Notes: generated by a model from the letters alone, not told the origin. 64,000 bases of DNA from Janthinobacterium sp. TND4EL3 (GCF_900156175.1 NZ_FTMV01000001.1:62001-126000), one strand, 5' to 3'; counted from the first letter of the stretch, positions 53,056-62,299 are shown. Numbers and translations: made by a program.

Positions 53056-54198
53056 CTACCGCGCGCCTTCCATGGCTTCCACGGTGTCGAAAAGATGCGC
53101 CAGCGCGCTTTCCATGGCGCCGGCCGTAGCGTCGCCGCTCTGGTTGGTGATGATGAAGACGCCAAGCTGATACTTGGGAACGACGTAGGCGTAGCTTTGC
53201 GCACGGGGCACGCCGCCATGGTGCACGTAATGCGTGCCCAGTTGGCGATTGTTGCCGATGTTCCAGAAATAGCCGATGCTGAAGTCGTCCTGAAAGCGGA
53301 CCAGCGGCTGGTGCGATTCGACGACGGCGGGATGGGTGCTCAATTGCAGGCGCAGGTATTTCGCCATGTCCGGCATCGTCGACTTCAGGTTGCCTGCCGC
53401 CCCCCAGGGCAGTTGCGGCATCGGCGTGGTGACGGCGGGATTGTCGCTGTGGTAGCCGGGCGCCAGCCGGCCGGCATCGTTGGCGGTGATGCTCAGCCTG
53501 GTATCCTGCATGCCCGCTTCGCGCGCAAGCCATTGCGTAAGCAGGGCTGCATAGGGCATGCCGTAGATTGTTTCGAGCGTGTGCGCCACGAGTTCCGTAC
53601 CGGCGCTGGAATAGGCGTAGTCCTTGCCGAGCGGACCTTGGATGCTGACGGTGTGCAAGTCCTGCCAGAATTGCCGTTGTCCGTAATCGGCGTAGGCGGC
53701 ATTGAGCTTGGCCGGCGTGGCGTGTGCCGTGAAATCCTTCAGGACCGTGTTGACCTGCAATGGCAGCATGCCCGGCATATTGCTCGTGTGCGTGATCAAA
53801 TGGCGCAAGCGTATGGGCTCCCCTTGCGACTGCAGGTTCGGGTAGGCGGCCGGCAGGTACGTTTGTATGGGATCGTCGAGCGCCGCCTTGCCGTCGAGCA
53901 CGGCATTCGCCAGCAGCAGACCGGCAAAAGTCTTGCTGACCGAGCCGATTTCATACAGCGTCGTATCGTCCGGCGGATTGGCTTTGCCGGTCTTCAGCTC
54001 GCCTTGATGCAGCATGAATTGCTTGCCGCGATACACGACGGCAATCGAGGTCGCGTGCAGCAATGGCGATTGCAGCAGGGTGGTCGCGGTCTGGCGCATG
54101 GCCGCAGGAACGTCGTGCGCAGGTGCCGTGGCAGCGGGCTTGCAAGCTGCCAGCACGAGGGTCATTCCAGTCATGATTGCGGCGAGTTTGGTCATCAT
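53056..54198 (-). CDS. Serine hydrolase, beta-lactamase class C-like lipoprotein
   Basis: A 380-residue member of the beta-lactamase/penicillin-binding-like hydrolases. A lipobox (LVLAAC) follows the signal helix. The catalytic SxxK is SVSK, the second motif is YSS instead of the class C YAN, and the third is HHG instead of KTG. These changes argue for an esterase or peptidase role rather than a true AmpC. The start at 54198 gives a proper signal peptide; an earlier in-frame start does not. Confidence 0.86.
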   Translation of the reverse strand: MMTKLAAIMTGMTLVLAACKPAATAPAHDVPAAMRQTATTLLQSPLLHATSIAVVYRGKQFMLHQGELKTGKANPPDDTTLYEIGSVSKTFAGLLLANAVLDGKAALDDPIQTYLPAAYPNLQSQGEPIRLRHLITHTSNMPGMLPLQVNTVLKDFTAHATPAKLNAAYADYGQRQFWQDLHTVSIQGPLGKDYAYSSAGTELVAHTLETIYGMPYAALLTQWLAREAGMQDTRLSITANDAGRLAPGYHSDNPAVTTPMPQLPWGAAGNLKSTMPDMAKYLRLQLSTHPAVVESHQPLVRFQDDFSIGYFWNIGNNRQLGTHYVHHGGVPRAQSYAYVVPKYQLGVFIITNQSGDATAGAMESALAHLFDTVEAMEGAR

Positions 54199-54280
54199 GC
54201 GCACCATCAAAGGGGGAGGGGCATTCTCGCACAAGGGATTCGGCGGCGGCAGAAAAAAGACACGCGCCTGGTTTCCAGAT

Positions 54281-54310
54281 TAAAAGAAAACGCCACCCGG
54301 AGGTGGCGTT
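54281..54310 (-). terminator. Intrinsic terminator of glmS
   Basis: AACGCCACC and GGTGGCGTT form a 9-bp stem with a CGGA loop; read leftward it is followed by a U-rich run (UUUUCUUUU). It lies 34 bp past the glmS stop. Confidence 0.85.
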
Positions 54311-54343
54311 CATGCTGGATGGTCCGGGTGGCGCCGGCCCGGC

Positions 54344-56173
54344 TTATTCCACCGTCACCGACTTGGCCAGATTTCTTGGCTTGTCCACATCCGTGCCGCG
54401 CGCCAGGGCTGTGTGGTAGGCCAGCAATTGCAAGGCGCACACGTGCAGGATCGGCGACAGATCGCCGTAGTGCTCGGGCAGGCGGATCACATGCAGGCCT
54501 TCACCCGAGTTGATGCGCGAATCGACGTCGGCAAAGACGTACAGCTGGCCGCCGCGGGCGCGCACTTCCTGCATGTTCGATTTCAGCTTTTCGATCAGGG
54601 CGTCATTCGGTGCGATGGTGACGACCGGCATTTCATTCGTCACCAGGGCCAGCGGGCCGTGTTTCAGCTCGCCGGCCGGATACGCTTCGGCGTGGATGTA
54701 CGAGATTTCCTTCAGCTTTAACGCGCCTTCCAGGGCGATCGGGTAGTGCATGCCGCGGCCCAGGAAGAGGGCGTTTTCCTTGCGCGCGAATTCTTCGGAC
54801 CAGGCGATGATCTGCGGTTCCAGCGCCAGCACGGAAGCGATGGCGACGGGCAGGTGGCGCATGGCTTTCAGGTGCGCCGCTTCCTGCTCTTCGGACAGGT
54901 GGCCATTGACTTGCGCCAGGCACAGCGTCAGCAGGAACAGGCCCGCCAGCTGCGTCGTAAACGCCTTGGTGGAGGCCACGCCCACTTCCACGCCGGCGCG
55001 CGTGATGTAGGCCAGCGCGCACTCGCGCACCATGGCGCTGGTGGCCACGTTGCAGATGGTCAGGGTGTGCTGCATGCCCAGGCTGCGCGCATGTTTCAGG
55101 GCGGCCAGGGTATCGGCCGTCTCGCCGCTTTGCGAAATGGTGACGACCAGCGTGTTCGGGTGCGGCACGCTGTCGCGGTAGCGGTATTCGCTGGCCACTT
55201 CCACGCTGACAGGCACCTTGGCGATCGACTCGATCCAGTATTTTGCCGTCATGCCCGCATACGAGCTGGTGCCGCAGGCGAGGATCAGCACGCGGTCGAT
55301 CTGCTTGAAGATTTTATAGGCGCCGTCGCCGAACAATTCCGGCATGATGGCCGTCACGCCTTCGAGCGTGTCGCCGATGGCGCGCGGCTGTTCGAAGATT
55401 TCCTTCTGCATGTAGTGGCGGTACGGGCCCAGCTCGGCCGCGCCCGTGTGCGCATGCACGGTTTTCACTTCGCGCTCGACGGGCTTGCCATCGACATCGA
55501 CGATCCAGCAGCGCGACAGTTGCAGGTCGACCACATCGCCTTCTTCCAGGTAGATGATCTGGTCGGTCGTGCCGGCCAGCGCCATGGCGTCGGACGCGAC
55601 GAAGTTTTCACCGTTGCCCAGGCCGACGATCAGGGGCGAGCCCTGGCGCGCGGCCACGACGCGGTGCGGCTCGTCGCGGCAGAACACGGCGATCGCGTAC
55701 GCGCCGTCCAGGCGCTTGACGGCCTGCTGCACGGTCTCGAACAGGTCGCCGTTATACATGTGCTCGACCAGGTGGGCGATCACTTCCGTATCCGTCTGGC
55801 TCTGGAAGACGTAACCCAAGGCCGTCAGTTCGGCGCGCAGTTCGTCGTGGTTTTCGATGATGCCGTTGTGCACCAGCGCCACGCGGGCGTTTTCTTCCGT
55901 CGGGGAAAAGTGCGGGTGGGCATTGAACGAGACAGGGGCGCCATGCGTGGCCCAGCGCGTGTGGGCGATGCCCGTAAAACCGCCCAGGCCTTCTTCGCCG
56001 ATCTGCTTTTCCAGCTCGGCCACGCGCGAGGTGGAGCGCGAACGCTGCAGCCGGCCGTCGGCATGCAGGGCGATGCCGCAGGAATCGTAGCCGCGGTATT
56101 CCAGGCGCTTCAAGCCTTCGAGCAGGATGGGAGTGATATTACGTTGCGCTACTGCGCCGACGATGCCGCACAT
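54344..56173 (-). CDS. glmS: Glutamine-fructose-6-phosphate aminotransferase
   Basis: Makes glucosamine-6-phosphate from fructose-6-phosphate and glutamine, the first step towards UDP-GlcNAc. The 609-residue protein starts with catalytic Cys ([10 protein letters not shown]), has the glutaminase region [11 protein letters not shown] and two SIS sugar-isomerase domains ([20 protein letters not shown]), and ends in the canonical [14 protein letters not shown] separate gene for the later enzyme GlmU lies at 59808-61184. No glmS ribozyme is evident upstream. Confidence 0.97.
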   Translation of the reverse strand: MCGIVGAVAQRNITPILLEGLKRLEYRGYDSCGIALHADGRLQRSRSTSRVAELEKQIGEEGLGGFTGIAHTRWATHGAPVSFNAHPHFSPTEENARVALVHNGIIENHDELRAELTALGYVFQSQTDTEVIAHLVEHMYNGDLFETVQQAVKRLDGAYAIAVFCRDEPHRVVAARQGSPLIVGLGNGENFVASDAMALAGTTDQIIYLEEGDVVDLQLSRCWIVDVDGKPVEREVKTVHAHTGAAELGPYRHYMQKEIFEQPRAIGDTLEGVTAIMPELFGDGAYKIFKQIDRVLILACGTSSYAGMTAKYWIESIAKVPVSVEVASEYRYRDSVPHPNTLVVTISQSGETADTLAALKHARSLGMQHTLTICNVATSAMVRECALAYITRAGVEVGVASTKAFTTQLAGLFLLTLCLAQVNGHLSEEQEAAHLKAMRHLPVAIASVLALEPQIIAWSEEFARKENALFLGRGMHYPIALEGALKLKEISYIHAEAYPAGELKHGPLALVTNEMPVVTIAPNDALIEKLKSNMQEVRARGGQLYVFADVDSRINSGEGLHVIRLPEHYGDLSPILHVCALQLLAYHTALARGTDVDKPRNLAKSVTVE

Positions 56174-56223
56174 GGAAACCTCTGTCTAAAAATTCATCAA
56201 TGCACGCATGCTAATGCAGAGCA

Positions 56224-56299
56224 GATGAAATATGCTTTCTAAATCTGTGTATTTTTGACCGAATATTTCACATCCATTTTAAGATGAAATATTCTTTCA
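56224..56299. promoter_or_regulatory. Three repeated GATGAAATAT-type sites in the glmS-lrp gap
   Basis: Direct copies GATGAAATATGCTTTC (56224-56239) and GATGAAATATTCTTTC (56283-56298) flank an inverted relative, GAATATTTCACATC (56261-56274). The AT-rich spaced repeats fit multi-dimer binding by an Lrp/AsnC protein and may mediate autoregulation or control of glmS. Confidence 0.55.
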
Positions 56300-56334
56300 T
56301 TTATACTCGACATATTTTCCAATTCATCAAAATC

Positions 56335-56808
56335 ATGAACGAGAACAACATTGCTCTCGACGAGATCGATCGTCGCATCCTGAACGCTTTGCAAGTTGAC
56401 GCATCGCAAACCAACAGCGAGCTGGCCCAGGCCGTGCATGTCTCGGCGCCCACCTGTTTGCGCAGGGTCAAGCATTTACGGGAAAGTGGCGTCATCGAAC
56501 GGCAAGTGGCCATCGTCGCACCGCAGCTGGTGGGCGCGCGCCTGACGGCCATCGTCGAAATCACGCTCGACGTGCAGGCGGCGGAACGCATGGCGGAATT
56601 CGAGCAGCTCGTGGCGGACGAACCTGCCGTGCTGCAATGCTACCGCGTCTCGCCCGGCCCCGACTTCGTGCTGATGGTGCAGGTGGCCGACATGCCCGCC
56701 TACCACGCGCTGGCGCACCGTTTGTTTGCCGCGCACGCCAATGTGCGCAACGTGAAAAGCTATTTTTCCACATTTCGCAGCAAATTCGAGACGCGCATCG
56801 CCGTCTGA
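56335..56808 (+). CDS. Lrp/AsnC-family regulator
   Basis: A 157-residue feast/famine regulator: N-terminal helix-turn-helix (ALDEIDRRILNALQVDASQTNSELAQAVHVSAPTCLRRVKHL) and C-terminal ligand-binding RAM domain (VLQCYRVSPGPDFVLMVQVADM). The start MNENNIAL at 56335 is preferred over the open frame 17 codons upstream, which lies in the repeated sites. It is divergent from glmS; the amino acid sensed is unknown. Confidence 0.9.
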   Translation: MNENNIALDEIDRRILNALQVDASQTNSELAQAVHVSAPTCLRRVKHLRESGVIERQVAIVAPQLVGARLTAIVEITLDVQAAERMAEFEQLVADEPAVLQCYRVSPGPDFVLMVQVADMPAYHALAHRLFAAHANVRNVKSYFSTFRSKFETRIAV

Positions 56809-56822
56809 TGGGCCAGGTATCT

Positions 56823-56899
56823 TTATCCACGGCTTGCGCACAATGTTATACGCGGCTTGCCCACCCTTTATACGGCGCTTTTGCACAGGCTTATGCACA
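56823..56899 (+). repeat. Phased DnaA-box-like array, block A1
   Basis: Seven degenerate 9-mers start at 56823, 56834, 56846, 56857, 56868, 56879 and 56891, a step of 11-12 bp, all in the same orientation. The clearest are TTATCCACG, TTTTGCACA and TTATGCACA, each one or two bases from TTATCCACA; spacers are mostly GGC-like. The middle units are weak on their own and are included because they keep the step. Confidence 0.75.
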
Positions 56900-57028
56900 G
56901 GGCTGTGACAGCAAACAGCCGATGACAGCATGCTTTTTTCCATTGAACGGACTGGCGGGCCGCCAGCCCCCCGCGCAATCAAGCCCCCCCTTATCAAAAG
57001 TCAGATCTCTCGGAGGAAACAAGGTGAC
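56900..57028. other. Non-coding stretch between blocks A1 and A2
   Basis: The whole gap between the Lrp-type gene and the sensor kinase is 412 bp. Between the two arrays it contains AAAAGTCA and TGACTTTT as an 8-bp inverted pair (56997-57004 with 57024-57031) and a GGAGG at 57012-57016. The latter precedes a GTG with a 61-codon frame that has no protein character. A promoter for the kinase must lie in or after this stretch; none is clear. Confidence 0.45.
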
Positions 57029-57105
57029 TTTTGCACCGTTTTCACACAGCTTGCCAACAGGCTTTTGCACTACTTATCGACAGGTTTATCCACAAGCATG
57101 CACGG
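57029..57105 (+). repeat. Phased DnaA-box-like array, block A2
   Basis: Seven units start at 57029, 57040, 57051, 57063, 57074, 57086 and 57097, alternating steps of 11 and 12 bp. They include TTATCGACA (57074) and an exact TTATCCACA (57086). Orientation is the same as in block A1. The block ends 115 bp before the start codon of the sensor kinase. Confidence 0.8.
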
Positions 57106-57220
57106 ACGGCAAGTTCAGGGACGCCCTTGCGCGTCGGTATTCTCATCGTCGGGGAAATCCCTGCCGGCCGACAAGCGGCGTGGCAAGCGGTGCATGCCGT
57201 CCATGGTAAGCTGCCCCGCC

Positions 57221-59221
57221 ATGAAAATCCTGTTCGCCATTGGCCTGATTCTCGCCGCCCTGCAAGCGCTTCCCGGACACGCGGCAGCCGCAGCACTGGT
57301 ATTGCCGGCCGATGGCCGGCCCGTCTCTGCCAGCGGCCACCTGCAGATGCTGCGCGATACGACCGGCCAGTTGGGACCGGACGCCGCGCTGGCGGCATCG
57401 GGCTGGCGCCCGCTGCCTGGCCCCGTCAGCGCCGGCTACACGCAGGACGCGATCTGGCTGCGCCTGGACGTGGCGCGCGCAACGCAGTCGCCCGACGAAT
57501 GGGTCTTGCGGTTTAGCAATGCCGTACTCGATGACGTGCGCCTGTACCGCCAGGATCAGGCAGGCCACTGGCTCATGCAGCAGGCGGGCGCCGACGTGGC
57601 CCACGATGCCTGGCCCATCGATGCGCGCCAGGCAGTGTTTCCGTTTCAATTGCAGGCGGAGCAGCCGCAGCGCTGGCTGGTGCGCCTGCACAGCAAGAAA
57701 GCCATGTCGACGGAGCTGACCTTGCTGCCCAGCGCCAGCTTCGACGCTTCCTCGCGCCGCGAATATCTGTATTACGGTTTGCAATTCGGCAGCTATTTAC
57801 TGCTGATACTGTTCCATGTCTTTTTCTGGCGCATGACGCGCGAAGCCCATAGCGGCTGGTATCTGCTGTATGTGCTGACCAACGCCACGACGGAAGCGCT
57901 GACGATCGCCATTCCGCAGCAGATCTTCGCCATGCCGAACTGGCTGTCCGACCCCATGCTGGGCATGTCGATGGCGATGTCGATCGCCGTCGGCGCACGC
58001 TTTTCCACGCTACAACTGGAATTGCCCGCGCTGTATCCGCGTTTCAGCCGCGCCGTGGTGGCGGCGACGGCTGTTGCGGCGCTGTTCGGCGCACTGCTGG
58101 TACTGGGGGGCAACTATGCGGCGGGCGTGCTTGTCGTGCAAATGACGGCCTTGCCATTGATCGTGCTGTTCATCGGCCTGGCCAGTTGGCTGGCGCTGCG
58201 CGGACATCGGCCGGCGCACGCCTTCCTATTTATTTTCGGCATCTTTTACGCGGGCGTGGTGATCAGTTTCCTGCGCAATATGGCGATCGTGCCGCCGAAT
58301 TTCTGGACCAACCATGCGGCCACCCTGGGCGCCTTCGTGCACATGATGCTGATGAGCCTGCGCCTCAACCGCCGCTATGCCGAATTGCGCCGCGCCAAGG
58401 ACCGGGCGCAGGCCGAGGCCGTGCGCGCCGTGCAGGCCCTCAATGAACGGCTGGAAGAGCAGGTGGCCCTGCGCACGACGGCGCTGCAGCAGGAAATCGG
58501 CCGGCGCGCCGCACTCGAGGGTGAATTGCGCACGGCCCTGGCGGTGGAAACCCGTACGCGCGAAGAGCAACTGGATTTTGTTGCCATGGTGTCGCACGAA
58601 TTTCACACGCCATTGGCCATCATCAATACGACGGCCCAGCAAATCGCCCGCAATACGGATGCGACCAGGGAAAAAACCCTGCAGCGCTGCCAGAACCTGC
58701 GCGAAGCGAGCGGCCGCATGACCGCGCTGGTGGACGAATACCTGAGTGCCGACCGCATGGAAACGAGCGCGGCGACGTTCCGTCCCCAGCCATGCGACTT
58801 GCGCGCCCTGCTGACAGCCGTGCTGGCCGAGTGGCCGGAAGGACGCATCGAGGCCAGCGTGCAGGCGCTGCCCGACAACATCGTGGCCGACGCCAGCCTG
58901 CTGCGCGTAGCCCTGCGCAACCTGCTCAGCAATGCCGACCGGCACGCGCCGCAGACCCAGGCGATCCGCATGCAGGCCGCCACGCTCGGGGACGGCCGCG
59001 TGCAGATTGTCGTCAGCAACGAGGGCGAGCCGCTGCCCGCCGATGAAATCCCGCGCCTGTTCCAGAAATACTTCCGTGGCCGCATCGCCCAGCATAAGCC
59101 GGGCGCGGGGCTGGGCCTGTACCTGGTGCAGCGCATCGCCACACTGCACGGCGGCCAGGTCACGCTGGCCAGCGCCGGGGCCAACGGCACCATCAGTTTC
59201 GCCCTGCACCTGCCGGCTTGA
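57221..59221 (+). CDS. 7TM-DISM sensor histidine kinase
   Basis: A 666-residue kinase: signal peptide (MKILFAIGLILAALQALPGHA), extracellular jelly-roll 7TMR-DISM-type domain (to about 180), seven membrane helices (about 190-380), a coiled coil, HisKA with H459 (VSHEFHTPLAII) and HATPase_c with NLLSNADRHAP and GAGLGLYLVQRIA. Such proteins often sense carbohydrates, but the signal here is unknown. No response regulator gene is adjacent. The frame is open upstream from 56930, but the start at 57221 gives the only proper signal peptide. The gene is flanked on both sides by DnaA-box-like arrays. Confidence 0.9.
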   Translation: MKILFAIGLILAALQALPGHAAAAALVLPADGRPVSASGHLQMLRDTTGQLGPDAALAASGWRPLPGPVSAGYTQDAIWLRLDVARATQSPDEWVLRFSNAVLDDVRLYRQDQAGHWLMQQAGADVAHDAWPIDARQAVFPFQLQAEQPQRWLVRLHSKKAMSTELTLLPSASFDASSRREYLYYGLQFGSYLLLILFHVFFWRMTREAHSGWYLLYVLTNATTEALTIAIPQQIFAMPNWLSDPMLGMSMAMSIAVGARFSTLQLELPALYPRFSRAVVAATAVAALFGALLVLGGNYAAGVLVVQMTALPLIVLFIGLASWLALRGHRPAHAFLFIFGIFYAGVVISFLRNMAIVPPNFWTNHAATLGAFVHMMLMSLRLNRRYAELRRAKDRAQAEAVRAVQALNERLEEQVALRTTALQQEIGRRAALEGELRTALAVETRTREEQLDFVAMVSHEFHTPLAIINTTAQQIARNTDATREKTLQRCQNLREASGRMTALVDEYLSADRMETSAATFRPQPCDLRALLTAVLAEWPEGRIEASVQALPDNIVADASLLRVALRNLLSNADRHAPQTQAIRMQAATLGDGRVQIVVSNEGEPLPADEIPRLFQKYFRGRIAQHKPGAGLGLYLVQRIATLHGGQVTLASAGANGTISFALHLPA

Positions 59222-59256
59222 GATGATGCCGATATTGACTTGATATCAAACAATAC

Positions 59257-59300
59257 TTATCCACCCCCTTTCCAGGCTCTTGTCCACAGACTTACCCACA
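59257..59300 (+). repeat. Phased DnaA-box-like array, block B1
   Basis: Units at 59257 (TTATCCACC), 59268 (weak), 59280 (TTGTCCACA) and 59292 (TTACCCACA) keep the 11-12 bp step. Three of the four differ from TTATCCACA by one base. Confidence 0.7.
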
Positions 59301-59333
59301 AGATGGCTTCAGGCAAAATGGGCGAGGTGGCAC

Positions 59334-59398
59334 TTATCCCCATTTATGCAAAGGCTATGCACGGCTTATCCTCAGGCTTATGCACAAACTTACCCACA
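59334..59398 (+). repeat. Phased DnaA-box-like array, block B2
   Basis: Units at 59334 (TTATCCCCA), 59344 (TTATGCAAA), 59355 (weak), 59366 (TTATCCTCA), 59378 (TTATGCACA) and 59390 (TTACCCACA), with steps of 10-12 bp. Four differ from TTATCCACA by a single base. Confidence 0.78.
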
Positions 59399-59489
59399 AT
59401 GGATCGGTAAACCGGCTCGCCGGGCAGAAAAATGCTGAAAATCCAAAGGAAGGGAAGCGCAAGGCGCATGACAGGCGAGTCCGGAAATT

Positions 59490-59568
59490 TTACACACAGC
59501 TTGTCCGCAGGCTTGCCCACAAGCTTATCCCGCACTTGCTGATAGGCTTACCCACATAGTTATCCACA
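59490..59568 (+). repeat. Phased DnaA-box-like array, block B3
   Basis: Seven units start at 59490, 59501, 59513, 59525, 59536, 59548 and 59560, steps of 11-12 bp. The last is an exact TTATCCACA, preceded by TTACCCACA; the one at 59536 is weak. Same orientation as the other blocks. Confidence 0.8.
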
Positions 59569-59757
59569 AACAAAAAGGCTATGTCACCGTCAGGTGTGGG
59601 CATGCATCCAGCGTTGCTTTTAATAACGCTTCTGGCGAGCGGATACGGCTGGCATCGCGTATCGAGCGCCATGCCAGTTGGCCTGCCATGTACAGTCAGA
59701 CAGCCGGGACGGAGCAGGATTCCAGGAAATCCCCTACTTGACGGGGACAGAGCCAAT
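59569..59757. other. Non-coding stretch between the arrays and the glmU terminator
   Basis: The gap between the kinase and glmU is 586 bp in all. After the arrays, about 190 bp remain before the glmU terminator. A short frame starting at 59581 begins with a hydrophobic stretch but then runs antisense through the terminator and into glmU, so I do not call it. Nothing else recognisable was seen. Confidence 0.5.
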
Positions 59758-59783
59758 AAAAAAGGCAGGCCGCAAGGCCTGCC
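59758..59783 (-). terminator. Intrinsic terminator of glmU
   Basis: GGCAGGCC and GGCCTGCC form a perfect 8-bp GC stem with a GCAA loop. Read leftward it is followed by UUUUUU. It lies 24 bp past the glmU stop. Confidence 0.9.
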
Positions 59784-59807
59784 TGTGTGCCAAAGTGGAC
59801 TTTCTGT

Positions 59808-61184
59808 TTACTTCTTGATTTTCACGGGACGCGTCCAGCCGTCGATGGTCACTTGCCGCGCGCGCGAAACAGTCAGCTTGCCTGCCGGCGCATCCTTCGA
59901 CAAGGTCGTGCCGGCGCCCAGGGTGGCGCCCTTGCCGACGGTGACAGGGGCGATCAGCTGGCTGTCGCTGCCAATGAAAGCGTCGTCCTCAATCACCGTG
60001 CGGAACTTGTTCACGCCATCGTAGTTACAGGTGATCGTGCCGGCGCCGATGTTGACCTTCGAGCCGATGGTGGCGTCGCCGATGTAGGCCAGGTGGTTGG
60101 CCTTGCTGTGCGCGGCGATCTGGCTGTTTTTCACTTCCACGAAGTTGCCGATATGCACGTCTTCCGCCAGCACGGCGCCGGGGCGCAGGCGCGCGTAGGG
60201 GCCGATGAGGGAAGCGGCGCCGACGACGGCGTCCTCGAGATGGCAGAAGGGCTTGATGTGCGCGCCGGCCGCCACCGTGGTGTTGATGATCACGTTGTTG
60301 GCGCCCACGCGCACGCCGTCGCCCAGTTCCACGCGGCCTTCGAACACGCAGCCGACGTCGATGGTGACGTCGCGGCCGCAGATGAGTTCACCGCGCACGT
60401 CGATGCGGGCCGGGTCCAGCAGGGTCACGCCCCGTTCCAGCAAGGCTTGCGCGATATTGTTCTGGTGGATGCGTTCGAGCTGGGCCAGCTGCACCTTGCT
60501 GTTGACGCCCGCCACTTCCCACACGGCAGCCGGGTGGGCCGAAGTGACGGCCACGCCATCGGTGACAGCCTGGGCAACGATATCGGTCAGATAATATTCC
60601 CCTTGAGCATTATTGTTCGACAGGGACGACAGCCATTTCTTCAGGGGCACGGTGGGCGCGACCATGATGCCGCTGTTGATTTCGCGGATGGCGCGCTCCT
60701 CGGGCGTGGCATCCTTTTCTTCGACGATGCGCACGATGGCGCCTTGTTCGCGCACGATGCGGCCCAGGCCGAAAGGATCGTCCTGTTCCACCGTCAGGAT
60801 GGCCAGCTTGTCGCTGCCGGCCGCATCCACAAGTTTTTGCAGGGAAACAGCACTCGTCAGCGGCACGTCGCCGTACAGGATCAGGGTCGGCACCGATTCG
60901 TCGAGCAGGGACACGGCTTGCTGCACCGCATGACCCGTGCCCAGTTGCTGCGTTTGCTCGGCGGCGTCGACGGCCAGGCCGTGCCCGGTCTTGTAGTCGT
61001 CAAGCAACTTGAGCACCGCAGCGCCCCCATGCCCGTAAATCACGCATAATCGGGACGGCGCCAGGCTGCGCGCCGTATCGATCACATGCGACAGCAGCGG
61101 CTTGCCAGCCAGCGGGTGCAGTACTTTTGGCAGCGCCGACTGCATGCGTTTCCCCATACCGGCGGCGAGAATGACAACGTTCAT
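59808..61184 (-). CDS. glmU: Bifunctional GlmU (uridylyltransferase / acetyltransferase)
   Basis: Acetylates glucosamine-1-phosphate and couples it to UTP, giving UDP-GlcNAc for cell wall and lipopolysaccharide. The 458-residue protein has the pyrophosphorylase motif [12 protein letters not shown] at its start and a C-terminal left-handed beta-helix with hexapeptide repeats (from about 250), ending in the acetyltransferase part around [23 protein letters not shown]. The start at 61184 is fixed by the nucleotide-binding loop; the frame extends 35 codons upstream. Confidence 0.97.
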   Translation of the reverse strand: MNVVILAAGMGKRMQSALPKVLHPLAGKPLLSHVIDTARSLAPSRLCVIYGHGGAAVLKLLDDYKTGHGLAVDAAEQTQQLGTGHAVQQAVSLLDESVPTLILYGDVPLTSAVSLQKLVDAAGSDKLAILTVEQDDPFGLGRIVREQGAIVRIVEEKDATPEERAIREINSGIMVAPTVPLKKWLSSLSNNNAQGEYYLTDIVAQAVTDGVAVTSAHPAAVWEVAGVNSKVQLAQLERIHQNNIAQALLERGVTLLDPARIDVRGELICGRDVTIDVGCVFEGRVELGDGVRVGANNVIINTTVAAGAHIKPFCHLEDAVVGAASLIGPYARLRPGAVLAEDVHIGNFVEVKNSQIAAHSKANHLAYIGDATIGSKVNIGAGTITCNYDGVNKFRTVIEDDAFIGSDSQLIAPVTVGKGATLGAGTTLSKDAPAGKLTVSRARQVTIDGWTRPVKIKK

Positions 61185-61212
61185 AGACCGTAATTTTTTA
61201 AAAGTTAAGAAT

Positions 61213-62109
61213 ATGGAAAAGTTTAACACGCACGCCCCCCTCTCCCGCCGCTTTCGCACTGCGGTGCTGGCCATCATGCTGGTCGTCATGGCCGGCTGCA
61301 GCGGCTTGCGCCTGGCCTACAACAATGGCGACACCGTGCTGTACTGGTGGCTGAACGCGTATGTCGACCTGGACCGCGACCAGAAGGGCTGGGTGCGCGA
61401 CGATATCGGCAAGCTGTTCGACTGGCACCGCAAGACGCAATTGAAGGATTATGTGGAAATCCTGCACACGGCCCAGAAGCAGTTACAGGGCAACATCACG
61501 CAGGCCGATCTGCTGGCCGACTACGGCGAGATCAAGCACCGCACGCAGACGCTGCTGCTGAAGGCGGCGCCGGACCTGGCCGAGCTGGCCCGTTCGCTCA
61601 AGCCGGAACAGATCGCGCAGATGGAAAAGAAGTTCAAGTCGAACAATGACGACTACCGCAAGAAATACCTGAGCGGCGACCAGGAGAAGCGCCAGAAGCT
61701 GCGCTACAAGAAAGCCATGGAGCAATTCGAGCTGTGGTTCGGCGGTTTCAGCAGCGAGCAGGAAGCCATCATCCGCAAGGCGTCCGACGCGCGTCCGCTG
61801 AACAACGAGATCTGGCTCGACGAACGCATGCGGCGCCAGCAGAATGTATTGAACCTGGTCAAAAAAGTACAGCAGGAAAAGCTCGGCAAGGACGCCACCG
61901 TGACCCTGATCAATACCCTGATCAAGGACAGTTTCGAGCGCCTCGAACACTCCGAACGCAAGGCCTTCTTCGACGCTTACCAGGACAGCACGGCGCAGAT
62001 GGTCTTGACGGTGATCAAGATCGCCACGCCGGCGCAAAAAGCCCACGCCGTCAAGCGCATGCAGGGCTGGATCGACGATTTCAACTCGCTGGCCACGCAA
62101 GCCAAATAG
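61213..62109 (+). CDS. DUF6279 family lipoprotein
   Basis: A 298-residue lipoprotein with lipobox VVMAGC (Cys near residue 29), followed by [23 protein letters not shown] and a long, charged, mostly helical body. This opening is typical of DUF6279 proteins of proteobacteria; the function is unknown. It is divergent from glmU across 28 bp, so the promoters overlap. Confidence 0.85.
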   Translation: MEKFNTHAPLSRRFRTAVLAIMLVVMAGCSGLRLAYNNGDTVLYWWLNAYVDLDRDQKGWVRDDIGKLFDWHRKTQLKDYVEILHTAQKQLQGNITQADLLADYGEIKHRTQTLLLKAAPDLAELARSLKPEQIAQMEKKFKSNNDDYRKKYLSGDQEKRQKLRYKKAMEQFELWFGGFSSEQEAIIRKASDARPLNNEIWLDERMRRQQNVLNLVKKVQQEKLGKDATVTLINTLIKDSFERLEHSERKAFFDAYQDSTAQMVLTVIKIATPAQKAHAVKRMQGWIDDFNSLATQAK

Positions 62110-62176
62110 CCAGGCAGCGCCAGCAGGGGGGAGGGGGCCATATGCTATAGTGGCCGCCATCAAATTGAAGAAATGG

Positions 62177-62295
62177 AACGCCTAACAAACCGTAGCGAGC
62201 GGCAGTGAGTTGTGGCTAAGAAGCGCAGCTGTGCGAATGCACAGTGAGCATCGCAGGCCGCAAGTCGCGACGCGCAGTAGGTTTTGTTAGGTGTT
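62177..62295. repeat. Structured repeat, copy 2 (core 62186-62285)
   Basis: The core matches the one at 6151-6250 in about 89 of 100 positions by hand count. The outer arms are unrelated in sequence to those of copy 1 but again self-complementary: AACGCCTAACAAACC at 62177-62191 pairs with 62280-62295, apart from one bulged T and a G-T pair. The inner hairpin is GCTGTGC-GAAT-GCACAGT. The right arm contains AGGTG (62289-62293), the likely ribosome site of rsmD. Confidence 0.87.
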
Positions 62296-62299
62296 TCAA

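Noticed and set aside
57024-57209. GTG-started 61-codon frame after a GGAGG
   Set aside because: The translation has no protein character (repeat-derived Cys, His, Arg), and it overlaps array block A2.
59240-59249. TTGATATCAA palindrome after the sensor kinase gene
   Set aside because: It lacks the four-base spacer of an FNR box and is not upstream of a rightward gene; it is a short palindrome only.
56823-59568. Calling the phased arrays the chromosomal origin oriC
   Set aside because: No dnaA or parAB gene and no AT-rich unwinding element were seen, and the arrays are split by a 2-kb gene. I report them as arrays only.
59581-60024. Rightward frame opening with MSPSGVGMHPALLLITLL
   Set aside because: It crosses the glmU terminator and then runs antisense through glmU; only the first residues look like a signal peptide.
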